A DNA stretch of 64,000 nucleotides, taken from assembly GCF_004379255.2 (NCBI RefSeq), contig NC_056048.1:2914001-2978000 (forward strand), in the 5' to 3' direction. Numbering within the stretch: the stretch's first letter is position 1; each line of letters starts with the position of its first letter. Shown piece after piece: positions 1-10,334 of the stretch. Source of the stretch: Salvia splendens. Lineage: Eukaryota; Streptophyta; Magnoliopsida; Lamiales; Lamiaceae. A program made the position numbers and the translations under genes. The notes beneath the pieces are model-generated. The model was not told the origin of the DNA. It worked only from the letters and a program-made list of their open reading frames with translations, and searched no databases.

Positions 1-464
1 TCCGTCATAATCGAAAAGGGGGCCTTTTCGTCTCTGCCGGTAATCGATTGATTAAGCAGAGAATTTGGAGAAAAAGGCGAATTGATTTGGGGGTTGTTCA
101 AACAACAACAAAATAATGGAGAGGGATTGAATGGGGGTATAAAGGCAAGCAGCTAAAGAATGGTTGAATGCTGGTTGGCGCCACTTCCATTGATGGTGGA
201 TATATTAAAGGCGGCTCCGACCACCACGCAATTTTGGGGGTTTTATAATTATTACTCCTCTTTTTCTATTTATTCATCATAAAAACATTTCCTTCTTTAT
301 CTAATTGAGTCAATTAGATTCATTTTTTTTCAATCTTCCTTCTTTATCTAATTGTGTAATTTGATTTATTGCTATTTATTGTCTCGTTTTATTTTTCAAC
401 CTAGAATCAATGCTAGGAGATAGATTTTATTAATATACTTATAAATTTGTATAAATTAAATATA
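1..464. other. Spacer left of the first element
   Basis: No coding region is convincing here. Positions 1-230 are mixed in composition and could be leader or promoter DNA of a gene outside the window, but nothing identifies one. The rest is AT-rich. Positions 456-464 (ttaaatata) are the left copy of the target duplication of the adjoining Mutator-like element. Confidence 0.5.
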
Positions 465-1588
465 GAGTAAAGGCCAAAATTGGTCCTGAACATATAGCCA
501 TTTTACGATTTTGGTCCTAAACATTATCTTTTGGATTTTTTGGTCCTGCACATATGGACATTTGATCATTTTGGTCCTGCACATATGGAAATTTGATCAT
601 TTTGGTCCCCCGTCAACATTTTCGTTAAAAACTAACGGTCAACATTATCTTTTGGATTTTTTGGTCCTGCACATATGGATATTTGATCATTTTGGTCCTG
701 CACATATGGAATTTTGATCATTTAGGTCCTCCGTCAACATTTTCGTTAAAAACTAACGGTCAACGGCCGATTTTTGACTAAAACAATGGGTTGGGTCGGG
801 TCGTGTTTGGGTCGGGTTTGGGTTACACGTTAAGAAAAAAAATAATTATTTTTTATTAATTAAAAAATTATAAAACTTTAATTTTTAGTTATTTTTGTTG
901 ATTAAAAATATTATAACGACTAAAACATGATGTTATTATACGATTTAAACATGATATTACACAATAAAATAAAAAATTACCAAATTAAAATAATCATTTT
1001 TTAATCAAAATAATAAAATTAAAGTATATTAATATTAAATCTATATAATAAAATTAAATAATTAAAAAATTATTTTTAATAAAATCTAAGCATAATATTT
1101 TCTTCAAATTCATGAAAAAATTAATTAAAAAATACTATACTTTAATTTTATTAATTAAAAAATATTAATTAATTTTTTAAGAATATTATGCTTAGATTTT
1201 AACGAAAATATTATGCTTAGATTTTAAGAAAATATTATTTTTTTCTTAACGTATAACCCAAACCCGACCCAAACACGACCCGACCCGACCCAACCCATTG
1301 TTTTAGTCAAAAATCGGCCGTTGACCGTTAGTTTTTAACGAAAATGTTGACGGGGGACCAAAATGATCAAAATTCCATATGTGCAGGACCAAAATGATCA
1401 AATGTCCATATGTGCAGGACCAAAAAATCCAAAAGATAATGTTGACTGTTAGTTTTTAACGGAAATATTGACGGAGGACCAAAATGATCAAATGTCCATA
1501 TGTGCAGGACCAAAAAATCCAAAAGATAATGTTTAGGACCAAAATCGTAAAATGGCTATATGTTCAGGACCAATTTTGGCCTTTACTC
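465..1588. mobile_element. Mutator-like foldback element (non-autonomous)
   Basis: The element starts gagtaaaggccaaaattgg and ends with the exact inverse. It is flanked by a perfect 9-bp direct repeat, ttaaatata, at 456-464 and 1589-1597, the target duplication length typical of Mutator-like elements. The inverted arms are about 370 bp each (465-840 and 1240-1588) and nearly identical. Each arm holds tandem copies of a block with ggtcctgcacatatgga and a GC-richer tract with ggtcgggtcgtgtttgg. The centre (840-1240) is AT-rich and has no transposase ORF. A related but more diverged element lies at 29104-30295. An ORF of 68 codons at 511-717 is only the repeat read as protein. Confidence 0.88.
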
Positions 1589-3004
1589 TTAAATATATAA
1601 AACTTAAATTCACATTCCACTAATTTTATCCAAATTTCTTAAAATCCGGACTTCCCAAAATTAAGATGTGTAATCACTGACGAAAGAAATACTCCTACAC
1701 AAAATGTATTCATTTGTTGGTGATAAAATAAATAAATAGTCACAACTAAAATATTGTTGACAATATTCAAGCAGATAAAAAAATATATTTCTTTTATAAA
1801 TAAGTCAAGCCTTGATATGGAAATCTATACAAAATGAAAAGATGAGAAATGCTGTACTATATTATTTATTTTGTATATAGTTTAATTTCAACATTTTAAG
1901 AATTGTATTCATATTGTTAATTCAACAAACTACATGAAATCCAAAACTGATTTATTTATGTATTTCAAAGTTATAAAAATATAAATAAATTGTGCTTTTT
2001 TTATGTAATTAGAATAATTAATAATATTAATAACAGTATTAAGGTTTAATCAAAATAATAGTTGTACGTAGGGTTTAAGTAGTCGTCAGACACCACAATA
2101 TGATCTGTAAATATAATATGATTGGATAAGTATGATTGAATGAAATTGTTGGTGCATGTATTATTTGGCGCATCATAATAATTGTGAATGTGACGCCGAT
2201 TATTGGCTGGTGATTGTGCGTTTTCATTATGCATTTGGGCTGGGTCAATTATGGATCATTACAAATTAACATTCTTTCCCTTTTTATATACGCATGTTTC
2301 TTTCTTGTGGTAAGTTGAAATTGATTGCATGATTAAACTAATGTAATTGACTATTGTCATAATAGGTTATAGAATCCTTGTAATGTAAAATGTTATTGAT
2401 TGTTTTAAAGAACATTATATGTATACAAATAAATTATTGTGTATATGAATAAATCCGATTGTAAAATTGGTCATGATAGGTTTTACTGAAAACCTCATCA
2501 AGGATTCCTATTTATCCAGTGATGATTCGAAAACATGATATTTATGCATCTTCAAGGGGGAAAGGTATCCCTCATCTTGTAAGAGGGAAACATCTAATCA
2601 ATTAAGTTGCAACTCAATCTTTGAGAGTTAGTAAGACATTTGTCTTCCATTTAATACATTCAAAATTCGAATCAGTAAGTGGAGAATCATTAGCAACTGA
2701 TTAACAAAATCAATCTTAGTGTATATACCATTATGATGATAAAAGTTGGTGTTAGGATATCCATAATACTGTCATGGTCATGACCTCTTCTCAGTCAAAA
2801 CTTTGTCTTTGTCATGTTACCATTTTTCATTTCAATCAAAGTACAACAATGCATCCCCTTGCTTCCCACTCGAAAGCCCACACTGCAGACGCCCAACGCA
2901 AGGGCAACCCCTCGCTTTTGGGGAGAGAAGCGAGGGGATGCATTCATTACAAATGATCATATTTCCGACTTCCATGAGATTGCTGCAATTATTACTTATA
3001 CTCC
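1589..3004. other. AT-rich spacer
   Basis: No gene is supported. Short ORFs, such as one on the minus strand at 2046-2234, have no recognisable domain. A small perfect-stem hairpin lies at 2848-2945. At the right edge, ta at 2999-3000 and actcc at 3000-3004 are the left terminus of a Stowaway-type element split by the retrotransposon that follows; its other part resumes at 10335. Confidence 0.5.
2848..2945. repeat. Short foldback hairpin
   Basis: aatgcatccccttgcttc at the left is matched by gaagcgaggggatgcatt at the right, with one T:G difference. This gives a stem of about 18 bp around a loop of about 60 bp that is GC-rich for its surroundings. It could be a tiny MITE or a transcribed hairpin. 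No clear target duplication is visible. Confidence 0.5.
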
Positions 3005-3619
3005 TGATGGGGTACGAACTAAACAAGCCCAACAGCAGTGACGGCCCATCAGCCCAAAGCCCAAGGAAGAGTATGAGTTCGGCATTACCAAAGAGTTCGG
3101 AGGAGTTCGGCATTACCAAAGAGTTCGGCCTCAGCCTACAGCTCGGTAAAAGCCAACCAATCAAGCTCTGCTCTCAGGTCGGCATCAAGCTCTACTCTCA
3201 GATCGGCAACCAAAGCAGTTCGGTCTCAGTATTCGACCGAACAAGGAGTTAGTGGACCCATGCAGGATTTCCACAACTTCCAACACACCCACTACCACGT
3301 GGCGTCAACTCAGGCCACGATCTTAGGCCATGACCTACACGACCTCCACGACCTAGAGTGATGATGTAAGCCACGATCTTAGTTCAATGTATAAATAGAA
3401 CTTAGATCTGATAGAAAAGGGTTAGAATCTCTCTAGAGAAATAATCATATAGCAAGTCTGTGTTGTAAGCTGTAATTCGCAGATCAAGCAATACAAACCT
3501 GCCCCCATTTCTCCCCGTGGACGTAGATTTACCTCAGTAAATCGAACCACGTAAAATTCTCTGTGTCGTAATTTATTTTTACGAGCATTTATCATCATCA
3601 AAAATTCGCGGAATCATCA
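3005..3619 (+). repeat. 5' LTR of the Tat-like element
   Basis: The LTR is 615 bp, TG...CA. It contains repeats of the gttcggcattaccaaagag type near the left, and tataaata near 3390 as a likely TATA box. It appears identical to the 3' LTR at 9720-10334. Confidence 0.92.
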
Positions 3620-3620
3620 C

Positions 3621-3638
3621 TGGCGCCGTCTGTGGGAA
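3621..3638 (+). other. Primer-binding site
   Basis: tggcgccgtctgtgggaa begins one base after the 5' LTR. Plant Ty3/gypsy elements commonly have a PBS starting tggcgcc at this place. The exact tRNA was not determined. Confidence 0.75.
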
Positions 3639-3695
3639 ACAGAGAACAAAATTTGTGATAAAGCGAATTTTTGATCCATTTTTTCCACCCAAAAA

Positions 3696-4748
3696 ATGCA
3701 TACCAGATCGCAGAGTACCCGTATTCCTGCCCGTGAGAACCAGGAGGAAGCCAATCCATCCCATAGGTCGGGAAAACAGCCTAGGGATAAATCCACCACC
3801 AGTTCTCATGGTGGAGGAACAAGCCGCTCCAAAAGCCGTCACACCGAGTCTTCCCAGCAGCCCGATTTGAACGAGGCTGTCAAGCTGTTTTTGGCGGAAA
3901 AGCAGGAGGAATTCTTAACCTTCCTGCAAAAAAGCCAAAAGCAGCCGGGGACAAAAACGGCGGATTCTCCCTCTCCCTCCATACGAGACAGTCACTACCG
4001 CAGTAGTGTCATGTCTTCCAGAAGAAAGAATCCTCGGTACCGGAATCACAGGAGAACTCCATCTCCTCCATACCGAAGAAATGTCGGGTTCGCCATGTAC
4101 GGAGCATTGAGGACTCCGTTCTCGGACGATATTACCCGAACTCCCCTTCCACAGAACTACCGAACTCCGTCGATAACCTATGACGGACTCGTGGATCCTC
4201 ATGACTTCCTGGGACGCTATCAGTATAATATGGCGAACCAAGGTCTCAATGAGGTCCATATGTGCAAGCTGTTCCCCGAGCTGCTCATCGGGAACGCCAG
4301 AAGGTGGTTCGACAGCCTTCCTCAAGGCAGCATTAGATCCTACCGAGATCTGATGGATGCTTTCCACAGGAGGTTCTTTCAGAAAGCGGAAGCCCGAAAT
4401 ACTTCGGCTCAGCTGCTTTCTATACGTCAAGGTCGCGACGAAAAGATCAGCGACTTCCTGACGAGATTCCATAAGGAATGCCTACAGGTAGATAATCTCA
4501 ATGATCTACTTGTCATTTCGGCATTCCAAAATGGAATCCTGCCCGGAGCTCTCTACAGAAAGCTCGTGGAGTGCGGTCCGCAAACAGCTCAAGAGATGTG
4601 GGACATTGCGGACAAGTTTTCTCGTGCCGATGAGGCAGACCGTCGAAAACGGTCTTTAGACAGCTCATCTAGAGAAGACAAAAAGAAGCCCGGTCATAGC
4701 GATCAGAGGCATCCTCGCCGAACACCTTCTCCACTAAAGGAGAGATAG
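3696..4748 (+). CDS. gag polyprotein (retrotransposon gag domain)
   Basis: This 350-residue ORF starts at the first ATG after the primer-binding site. Residues about 1-140 are basic and Ser/Pro-rich. Residues about 150-310 match the retrotransposon gag (capsid) fold, with the typical ARRWFDSLP, SYRDLMDAFHRRF and FLTRFHKECL segments and the DPHDFLGRYQ motif at its start. The product would form the particle that packages element RNA. The frame ends soon after the capsid domain in a basic tail, and no CCHC zinc knuckle or protease follows. The deletion that removed pol therefore begins at or just beyond this stop. The capsid domain itself appears undamaged. Confidence 0.88.
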   Translation: MHTRSQSTRIPARENQEEANPSHRSGKQPRDKSTTSSHGGGTSRSKSRHTESSQQPDLNEAVKLFLAEKQEEFLTFLQKSQKQPGTKTADSPSPSIRDSHYRSSVMSSRRKNPRYRNHRRTPSPPYRRNVGFAMYGALRTPFSDDITRTPLPQNYRTPSITYDGLVDPHDFLGRYQYNMANQGLNEVHMCKLFPELLIGNARRWFDSLPQGSIRSYRDLMDAFHRRFFQKAEARNTSAQLLSIRQGRDEKISDFLTRFHKECLQVDNLNDLLVISAFQNGILPGALYRKLVECGPQTAQEMWDIADKFSRADEADRRKRSLDSSSREDKKKPGHSDQRHPRRTPSPLKER

Positions 4749-4859
4749 CGGTCATCCGAGGTGATCGAAAAAGAGCAAGTGTGTTCGCAGATTGCGCTTA
4801 AAAGTGCCGAGCAATCAGTTCGGCACCATCAAGCATAGCAATCACAGCAGCCGGAATCA

Positions 4860-5304
4860 GAGGCCGGCGAAATGACCGAAGTCACACCGGAGCCGAACTC
4901 GATGGTGTACGGCACTGAAGCCGTGATTCCGGTTGAGATCGGCATATCCAGTCCCCGAACTCAATTTCTCCTCAGAAATGAATGGTGACGGACTAAGAGC
5001 CGAACTACATCTGGCCGAAGAAAGAAGAGAATTGGCCTGCATAAAAGCAGCCAAGTACAAGGAGCAAGTAGCCCGGTATTATAACCAAAGGGTGAAAAAG
5101 CTGCAATTTCAAGTGGGAGATCTCATCTTGAGAAACAACGAAGTAAGCCGAGCAGAAAAGCTGGGCGAACTCGAACCCACATGGGAAGTTCCATATCGGG
5201 TGTCAGAAGTCCTCGGCAAAGGGTCTTACAAATTGACTCACGTGTCAAGAGCACAAGTACCCCGAACATGGTACGTTTCCAACCTCAAAAAGTTCCATTT
5301 GTAA
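4860..5304 (+). pseudogene. Integrase C-terminal remnant
   Basis: Only the extreme C-terminus of a Ty3/gypsy integrase remains. Around 4895-4975 one frame reads MVYGTEAVIPVEI, the usual segment after the integrase core. Near 4975 the frame shifts to the one ending at 5304, with LAEERRELA, ARYYNQRV, FQVGDLILR and a WEVPYRVSEV segment of the GPY/F type. The catalytic core is absent. The junction with gag lies between about 4749 and 4860, so several kilobases of pol have been lost. Not functional. Confidence 0.85.
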
Positions 5305-5475
5305 GAGACAGTCCGGTCAATGTGCTTTCTTTGGTTTGCTTGGTTTTTGTTCGTCTCTATGTGCTTTTTATTTGTCTATATGCCTTGTCTATGTGCGTGT
5401 CGTCTCTTACAAATGTTACTGAGGTATCTTGTTCTTCGAAGGCTGATCCCCTTCTTAGAACATATACAAGCTAAA

Positions 5476-5831
5476 CGATTGTGAGTCAAAGCTTCTACAG
5501 AAGATACAAGACCACAATTCAGCTTAAACAAGCGGTTCGTCCGAAACGAGCTGCAACAAGCCCACGATTGTGTGTCAAAGCTTCTAAAGAGGATACAAGA
5601 CCACAATTCAGCTTAAACAAGCAGTTCGTCCGAAACGAGCTGCAACAAGCCAACGATTGTGCGTCAAAGCTTCTAAAGAGGATACAAGACCACAATTCAG
5701 CTTAAACAAGCAGTTCGTCTGAAACGAGCTGCAACAAGCCCACGATTGTGTGTCAAAGCTTCTAAAGAGGATACAAGACCACAATTCTGCTTAAGAATCA
5801 AGCACTTCGTCTGAAACGAACTGCAACAAAA
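5476..5831 (+). repeat. 89-bp tandem repeat, four copies
   Basis: Four direct copies start at about 5476, 5565, 5654 and 5743, each beginning cgattgtg and containing agcttctaaagaggatacaa. Copies two to four are almost identical. The last is degenerate at its right end. The array lies between the integrase remnant and the antisense genes. Confidence 0.85.
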
Positions 5832-6094
5832 GTCCGATTCTCGCGATAAAACTTGCCTGAATTAGGACAAGGGAAAGTCCAATCCACGCGATAAAACTCG
5901 CCGAATTAGGACGACCAAGTTCGGTCAAAGCAGTTTACCTCATAAGACCGAGGACGACCATGTCTAGTCAAAGAGGTTTACTGCATAAGACCACTTCGGT
6001 TAACTGGGAAAGTCCGATCCACGCGATAAAACTCGCCGAATTAGGACAAGGGAAAGTTCGATCCCGGCGACAAAAATCGCCAAATTAGAACACA

Positions 6095-6328
6095 GACCAA
6101 AGACGAGTCCGGTCAAAGATGTTTATTTCATCAGACCAAAGACGAGTCCGGTCAAAGATGTTTATTTCATCAGACCAAAGACGAGTCCGGTCAAAGATGT
6201 TTATTTCATCAGACCAAAGACGAGTCCGGTCAAAGATGTTTATTTCATCAGACCAAAGACGAGTCCGGTCAAAGATGTTTATTTCATCAGACCAAAGACA
6301 AGTCCGGTCAAAGAAGTTTACTTCATAA
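6095..6328 (+). repeat. 39-bp tandem repeat, six copies
   Basis: The unit begins gaccaaagacgagtccggtc and repeats every 39 bp at 6095, 6134, 6173, 6212, 6251 and 6290. The last copy is diverged. Because 39 is divisible by three, both strands show open frames with a 13-residue period. These are artefacts of the repeat, not genes. Confidence 0.88.
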
Positions 6329-6480
6329 GACCGAGGACAAGTACGATGAAATTTTTTCGCTAAGCTGTAAATACACAGTGTTAGAAGCGAAAACAAAAAC
6401 AAAATTTCATTTTCAAATCTTGTTCGGCACACAACTCCGCTACCCTACAAAATGGCGTTACGCTATTACAAAGGACTATT

Positions 6481-7287
6481 CTACTGTCCAGGGTTGCTGA
6501 AGTTAAGCCACCTATCTGCAAAATCCTCTGGAAGCCGATTTCGGTTGTTCCGAGCAGATGAAGAATAAGCAGGTCGACGAGATGCTATCCTCGACCCAAC
6601 GCCTCTTCCCCGAGCTCGAGAAGTCCTAACACCTCGGCGATGAAGAGTCTCTGCAATAAGCATCTGCTGATCTTGCTCGCTCATAGTCACAACTCCTCGG
6701 CGAATTTCAGTCCGTCCCTGTCTTGACGATTCCGGTTGCTCCTGAGCCCGTTCTCGTCTTGACGTTTCCGGCTGTTCCGGAGTTCGTTGTTGGCTGGGAG
6801 TAGGATTTTGAACAAGGGAACCAGAGGTTTGATCTGGAGTGCGAGCATCTGTTGGCGCGATATGCCGAAGGAATCTTTCTATGGAGGGGCGCCGAGAAAG
6901 AACAATGTTGTACCGAGAAGCCCAGCGCCGCAATGATGTCACGACTTGTTGGCAAGCCGAGCTCTCCAGCGCATTGTTCCTCCGGAGTACATTATATTCC
7001 TCCCACAGTTCGTCAACTCGACTCTGAGCATCTGATATGGTCATTCCCCCGCGCACACGGATGTAATCCTCGTACGCAGTCCTCTCAGCAATGGTCGTAT
7101 TCAGCTCGGCCTCCAGATCATTCTTATCGGACTCTAAGTCCTTATTATCGGCCTCCAGCTTCACTAAACGAGCCAGAAGCTCGTCATTCTTCGTCTGATC
7201 GGCTATAGCTCTTTTCTCAGCTTCGTCTAAAGCCGAAGAGTACAGCCGTTTCCAGTGAAGTATCTCCAGCTCCTTGAGAGTTAAGAA
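6481..7287 (-). CDS. Antisense ORF in the gypsy element (probable 3' exon, coiled coil)
   Basis: A minus-strand frame is open from a possible splice acceptor near 7288 (ctctcaag before the coding sequence) to a stop at 6481, about 268 codons. The first third is rich in Glu, Leu, Lys and Asn with heptad-like spacing, so it is probably a coiled coil. The middle holds YEDYIRVRGGMT and RRWASRYNIVL segments. The C-terminal half is Arg/Ser/Gln-rich, low in complexity and basic. It is probably the last exon of an antisense gene of the kind carried by Tat-lineage elements. Its upstream exons are not certain: it could belong to a second gene or to an alternative transcript of the antisense gene at 7498-9384. 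I recognise no catalytic motif. Confidence 0.5.
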   Translation of the reverse strand, partial: FLTLKELEILHWKRLYSSALDEAEKRAIADQTKNDELLARLVKLEADNKDLESDKNDLEAELNTTIAERTAYEDYIRVRGGMTISDAQSRVDELWEEYNVLRRNNALESSACQQVVTSLRRWASRYNIVLSRRPSIERFLRHIAPTDARTPDQTSGSLVQNPTPSQQRTPEQPETSRRERAQEQPESSRQGRTEIRRGVVTMSEQDQQMLIAETLHRRGVRTSRARGRGVGSRIASRRPAYSSSARNNRNRLPEDFADRWLNFSNPGQ

Positions 7288-7497
7288 TACAAAGCAGCTA
7301 CGTCAGTTCGGCATTTCAGCTTACCGAGCAGGTAGTAAACCACAACAGGAGTAAGAGAGTACGAAAGGCTAAACGAAGACACAAGAGCAGAAAGAAGAAT
7401 TTTTTCATTCATAAGAGAAAAAATTTTTCTATACAAGGAGGGCTTCAAGGCCATTTTACATAAAGGAAGAAACTAAACTAAGAGAAGGGAGACGAAA

Positions 7498-9384
7498 TCA
7501 TACTTCGCTAGCTTCGTCTCCGCCTTCTCGGTGAGGTTCAGCTTCCTTCTCCTTATCTGCTTCAGCTTCAGCCTCTGCCTCCTTGCTCTCCCCAGCCTGC
7601 TCGGCGCCACCGTAGCCGATCTGCTGCGCCTCCTGATCGGCTTCCTTCTCCGGATGCCCGGCTCGCTCGACTTCGGCCTCCCGCTCCAGCGGCTCGGCCT
7701 CACCCTCTCCGTTGTAAGTCGAAGCGGGTGAAACGGGTCCCACGGAGGCAAAGATAGCCTCCAGGTTCTCGTCCCGATCAGCTCGACAACTCCGGACTCG
7801 GTCTGCAGAAAGCAGGACCGAAGATGAAGCGAGCTCCTCAAGGAGCGGCAGATTCTGAAGCCGAGCTGCTATCTCTCGGCTGTACAGAGGCAGTACGACA
7901 TCGGCCCCCTGCTCGCCCTTATCGGCAATTAGCCTTACCAGACTACCGACAAAAGCCGAGAACTGGCTACTCAAAAAGAGTTTCTCCGTGTAAACACGGA
8001 GAGCCTCCCCCTGGGCAACCACGGCGGCAGCATCACTCCGTTTCGTCTGCTCTCGCTGGATGACGAGCTGGTTTTTGGCAAACTGAGCTTCATCCTGGGC
8101 CGAAATCCTAGCAGCTCTGGCTTTCTCAAAGTTTGCCTCGGCCTGCTCGGCCCGGTGACAAGCAGCCGCCAATTTCCTCTGCATCTCAGCATAGTCGTTG
8201 GACGCTTTAGAGAGTTCGACGGCGACGAGCTTGGAGAGCATATCGTTCCTCTGAAAATGGACAAGGAAAAAAGTCAACAGAGGGCACCAAAAATACAGGA
8301 CAGAAGCCAAGCCAAAGAATCAAGAAGACAATTCACCTCGGCGAAGTCCGTGGGCCATAAAAATGGCTCACAGATATGCTCCGAAGGAGGCGCCAAGACC
8401 ACATCTTTCTCTGGCGCTCTCGGGGGCTTCTGGGTCCTCCCCTTCCTACTTGCCGAAGTCGACTCCGGCTTCTTTGGACCCGAAGAGGTCTTTTGCCTCT
8501 TCGGATTCTTCTCGGCATCAGGCGCCGAGCTGGTAGCCTTCTCTTTCTCCGGCTCCTCAAGCTCGGAGGACTTTCGGATAGCCTTATTCAGCATAAACAC
8601 TGCCAAAAAGCAAGAAAACAAGGTTAGTTTTCTTCGTTAAAGCAGTAGAGCATAAAGATAAAGAGAAATCCTCACCCTCGGCCTCTTCGTCCGAAGACGA
8701 GATATTGAACACGAGGTCGCCCTTGACGAGCTCAGTTTCCGAATACTGTTTCCTAATCATAGGAATCTTATGGAGCTCGCCCTCGAGCTCGGCCAACGGT
8801 TCTAACCGAGGATGGGGAATCACGGACTTCGGCCTTCTCCAAGGAAAGCCCGGAGCCGAAGTCCTATTATAAAAAAAGAAACGGTTTTGCCATTTCGGCC
8901 ACTTGGTTCGGCAGAAGGCCCTAAAAGGCTGTAAGGGGATCAAGTAGAACCAAGATCCCTTCCTTTTAAACTGGAAAAAATTAAGGATTGCCCTCAGAGA
9001 CAGATCCTTATCTAGCCTACGCAGTTCGGCAGCAAAAGCCGATAAGTGCCTCCAAGAGTTCGGAGTCACCTGACCTAAAGGGAGTTGAAAAAAATCAAGA
9101 AGCTCTACAAAAGGTGGGGGAAGAGGAAAACGAAGCCCGCATTCTAAGCAGGCTTCGTAAACGGTGGCATAACCCTCCGGCGGGTCGTTAGCCCTATGAT
9201 CATCGTCGGGAACCACCGCCTTCCCCCCAGGTAAAAAATATTTCTCGTGAAAGGATATCACAGTATCCTTACTCAAGATACTGTGAAAATACTCTACGGT
9301 CTTCTCCCCGGATTCTTTCCGGCTAGAAGACCCCTTATCCCCTTTCCTACCGCTACCCGACACCGAAGAAGAAGAAGAAGACAT
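7498..9384 (-). CDS. Antisense gene of the gypsy element (putative gypsy-type transposon domain), three exons
   Basis: Three minus-strand exons join in frame: 9384-8676, 8599-8337 and 8250-7498. Donors are gtgagg and gtgaat, acceptors tttttggcag and ccattttcag, and lengths 709, 263 and 753 give 574 residues plus stop. Residues 1-25 are Ser-rich. About 60-210 resemble the domain named 'putative gypsy type transposon' (Pfam Transposase_28), with PPEGYATVYE, CGLRFPLPPPF and KWPKWQNRFFF segments. Exon 2 encodes a Lys/Ser-rich linker, and exon 3 a long Ala/Glu/Gln coiled coil with an acidic tail. Function is unknown in this family. The splice sites and frames are all usable, although sense pol has been deleted. 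The gene is read opposite to gag. Confidence 0.75.
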
Positions 9385-9708
9385 TTTTCTTACTTTTTGA
9401 AAGTGAAGAAAGTCTGAAGAAGCTCTTGAAAGCGGAAGAAAATTTCTCGAGAAAGAGAGAGTATAGAAGACGCAACAGCAAAGGTGTTCAAATGAGGAAG
9501 AAAGAGCATATTTATCAGATTCGGCGAAGATTTCAAAATCGTCGCACCGTTTCGAATCCCACCTTTTCAGGATTCAACGGCCGGATTTTACTGTCGCATT
9601 TAATGCAGTCACATGCAAGGCACGTCCCCTGACGTCAGCCTCCCCCGTACCTTTATCCAGAATGCCGAAGTGACTCGCTTCGCCGAAGTGATTCACTTCG
9701 TCTTTCGG

Positions 9709-9719
9709 GGGGGGGGTAG
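9709..9719 (+). other. Polypurine tract
   Basis: A run of about ten G residues followed by tag lies immediately before the 3' LTR, where plus-strand DNA synthesis would be primed. Confidence 0.7.
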
Positions 9720-10334
9720 TGATGGGGTACGAACTAAACAAGCCCAACAGCAGTGACGGCCCATCAGCCCAAAGCCCAAGGAAGAGTATGAGTTCGGCAT
9801 TACCAAAGAGTTCGGAGGAGTTCGGCATTACCAAAGAGTTCGGCCTCAGCCTACAGCTCGGTAAAAGCCAACCAATCAAGCTCTGCTCTCAGGTCGGCAT
9901 CAAGCTCTACTCTCAGATCGGCAACCAAAGCAGTTCGGTCTCAGTATTCGACCGAACAAGGAGTTAGTGGACCCATGCAGGATTTCCACAACTTCCAACA
10001 CACCCACTACCACGTGGCGTCAACTCAGGCCACGATCTTAGGCCATGACCTACACGACCTCCACGACCTAGAGTGATGATGTAAGCCACGATCTTAGTTC
10101 AATGTATAAATAGAACTTAGATCTGATAGAAAAGGGTTAGAATCTCTCTAGAGAAATAATCATATAGCAAGTCTGTGTTGTAAGCTGTAATTCGCAGATC
10201 AAGCAATACAAACCTGCCCCCATTTCTCCCCGTGGACGTAGATTTACCTCAGTAAATCGAACCACGTAAAATTCTCTGTGTCGTAATTTATTTTTACGAG
10301 CATTTATCATCATCAAAAATTCGCGGAATCATCA
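9720..10334 (+). repeat. 3' LTR of the Tat-like element
   Basis: The LTR is 615 bp with the same start, end and length as the LTR at 3005-3619. No difference was seen by eye. It is followed by target duplication actcc at 10335-10339. Confidence 0.92.

Larger units (their letters stand above)
3005..10334 (+). mobile_element. Young non-autonomous Ty3/gypsy element, Tat-like
   Basis: Two 615-bp LTRs (3005-3619 and 9720-10334) begin tgatgggg, end aatcatca and look identical by eye. The 5-bp target duplication actcc lies at 3000-3004 and 10335-10339. A primer-binding site follows the 5' LTR and a G-rich purine tract precedes the 3' LTR. The sense strand codes only for gag plus a fragment of the integrase C-terminus. 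Protease, reverse transcriptase, RNase H and the integrase core are missing. The 3' half holds two tandem arrays and antisense reading frames, one a spliced gene that looks intact. Antisense extra ORFs between integrase and 3' LTR are known in the Tat lineage, which together with the gag type suggests this assignment. The identical LTRs imply recent insertion, so proteins would have been supplied by another element. Confidence 0.9.

Noticed and set aside
2046..2234. Minus-strand frame of 62 codons
   Set aside because: No domain, no promoter or splice context.
5476..6328. CRISPR-like arrays
   Set aside because: The repeats are head-to-tail without unique spacers, inside a plant retrotransposon.
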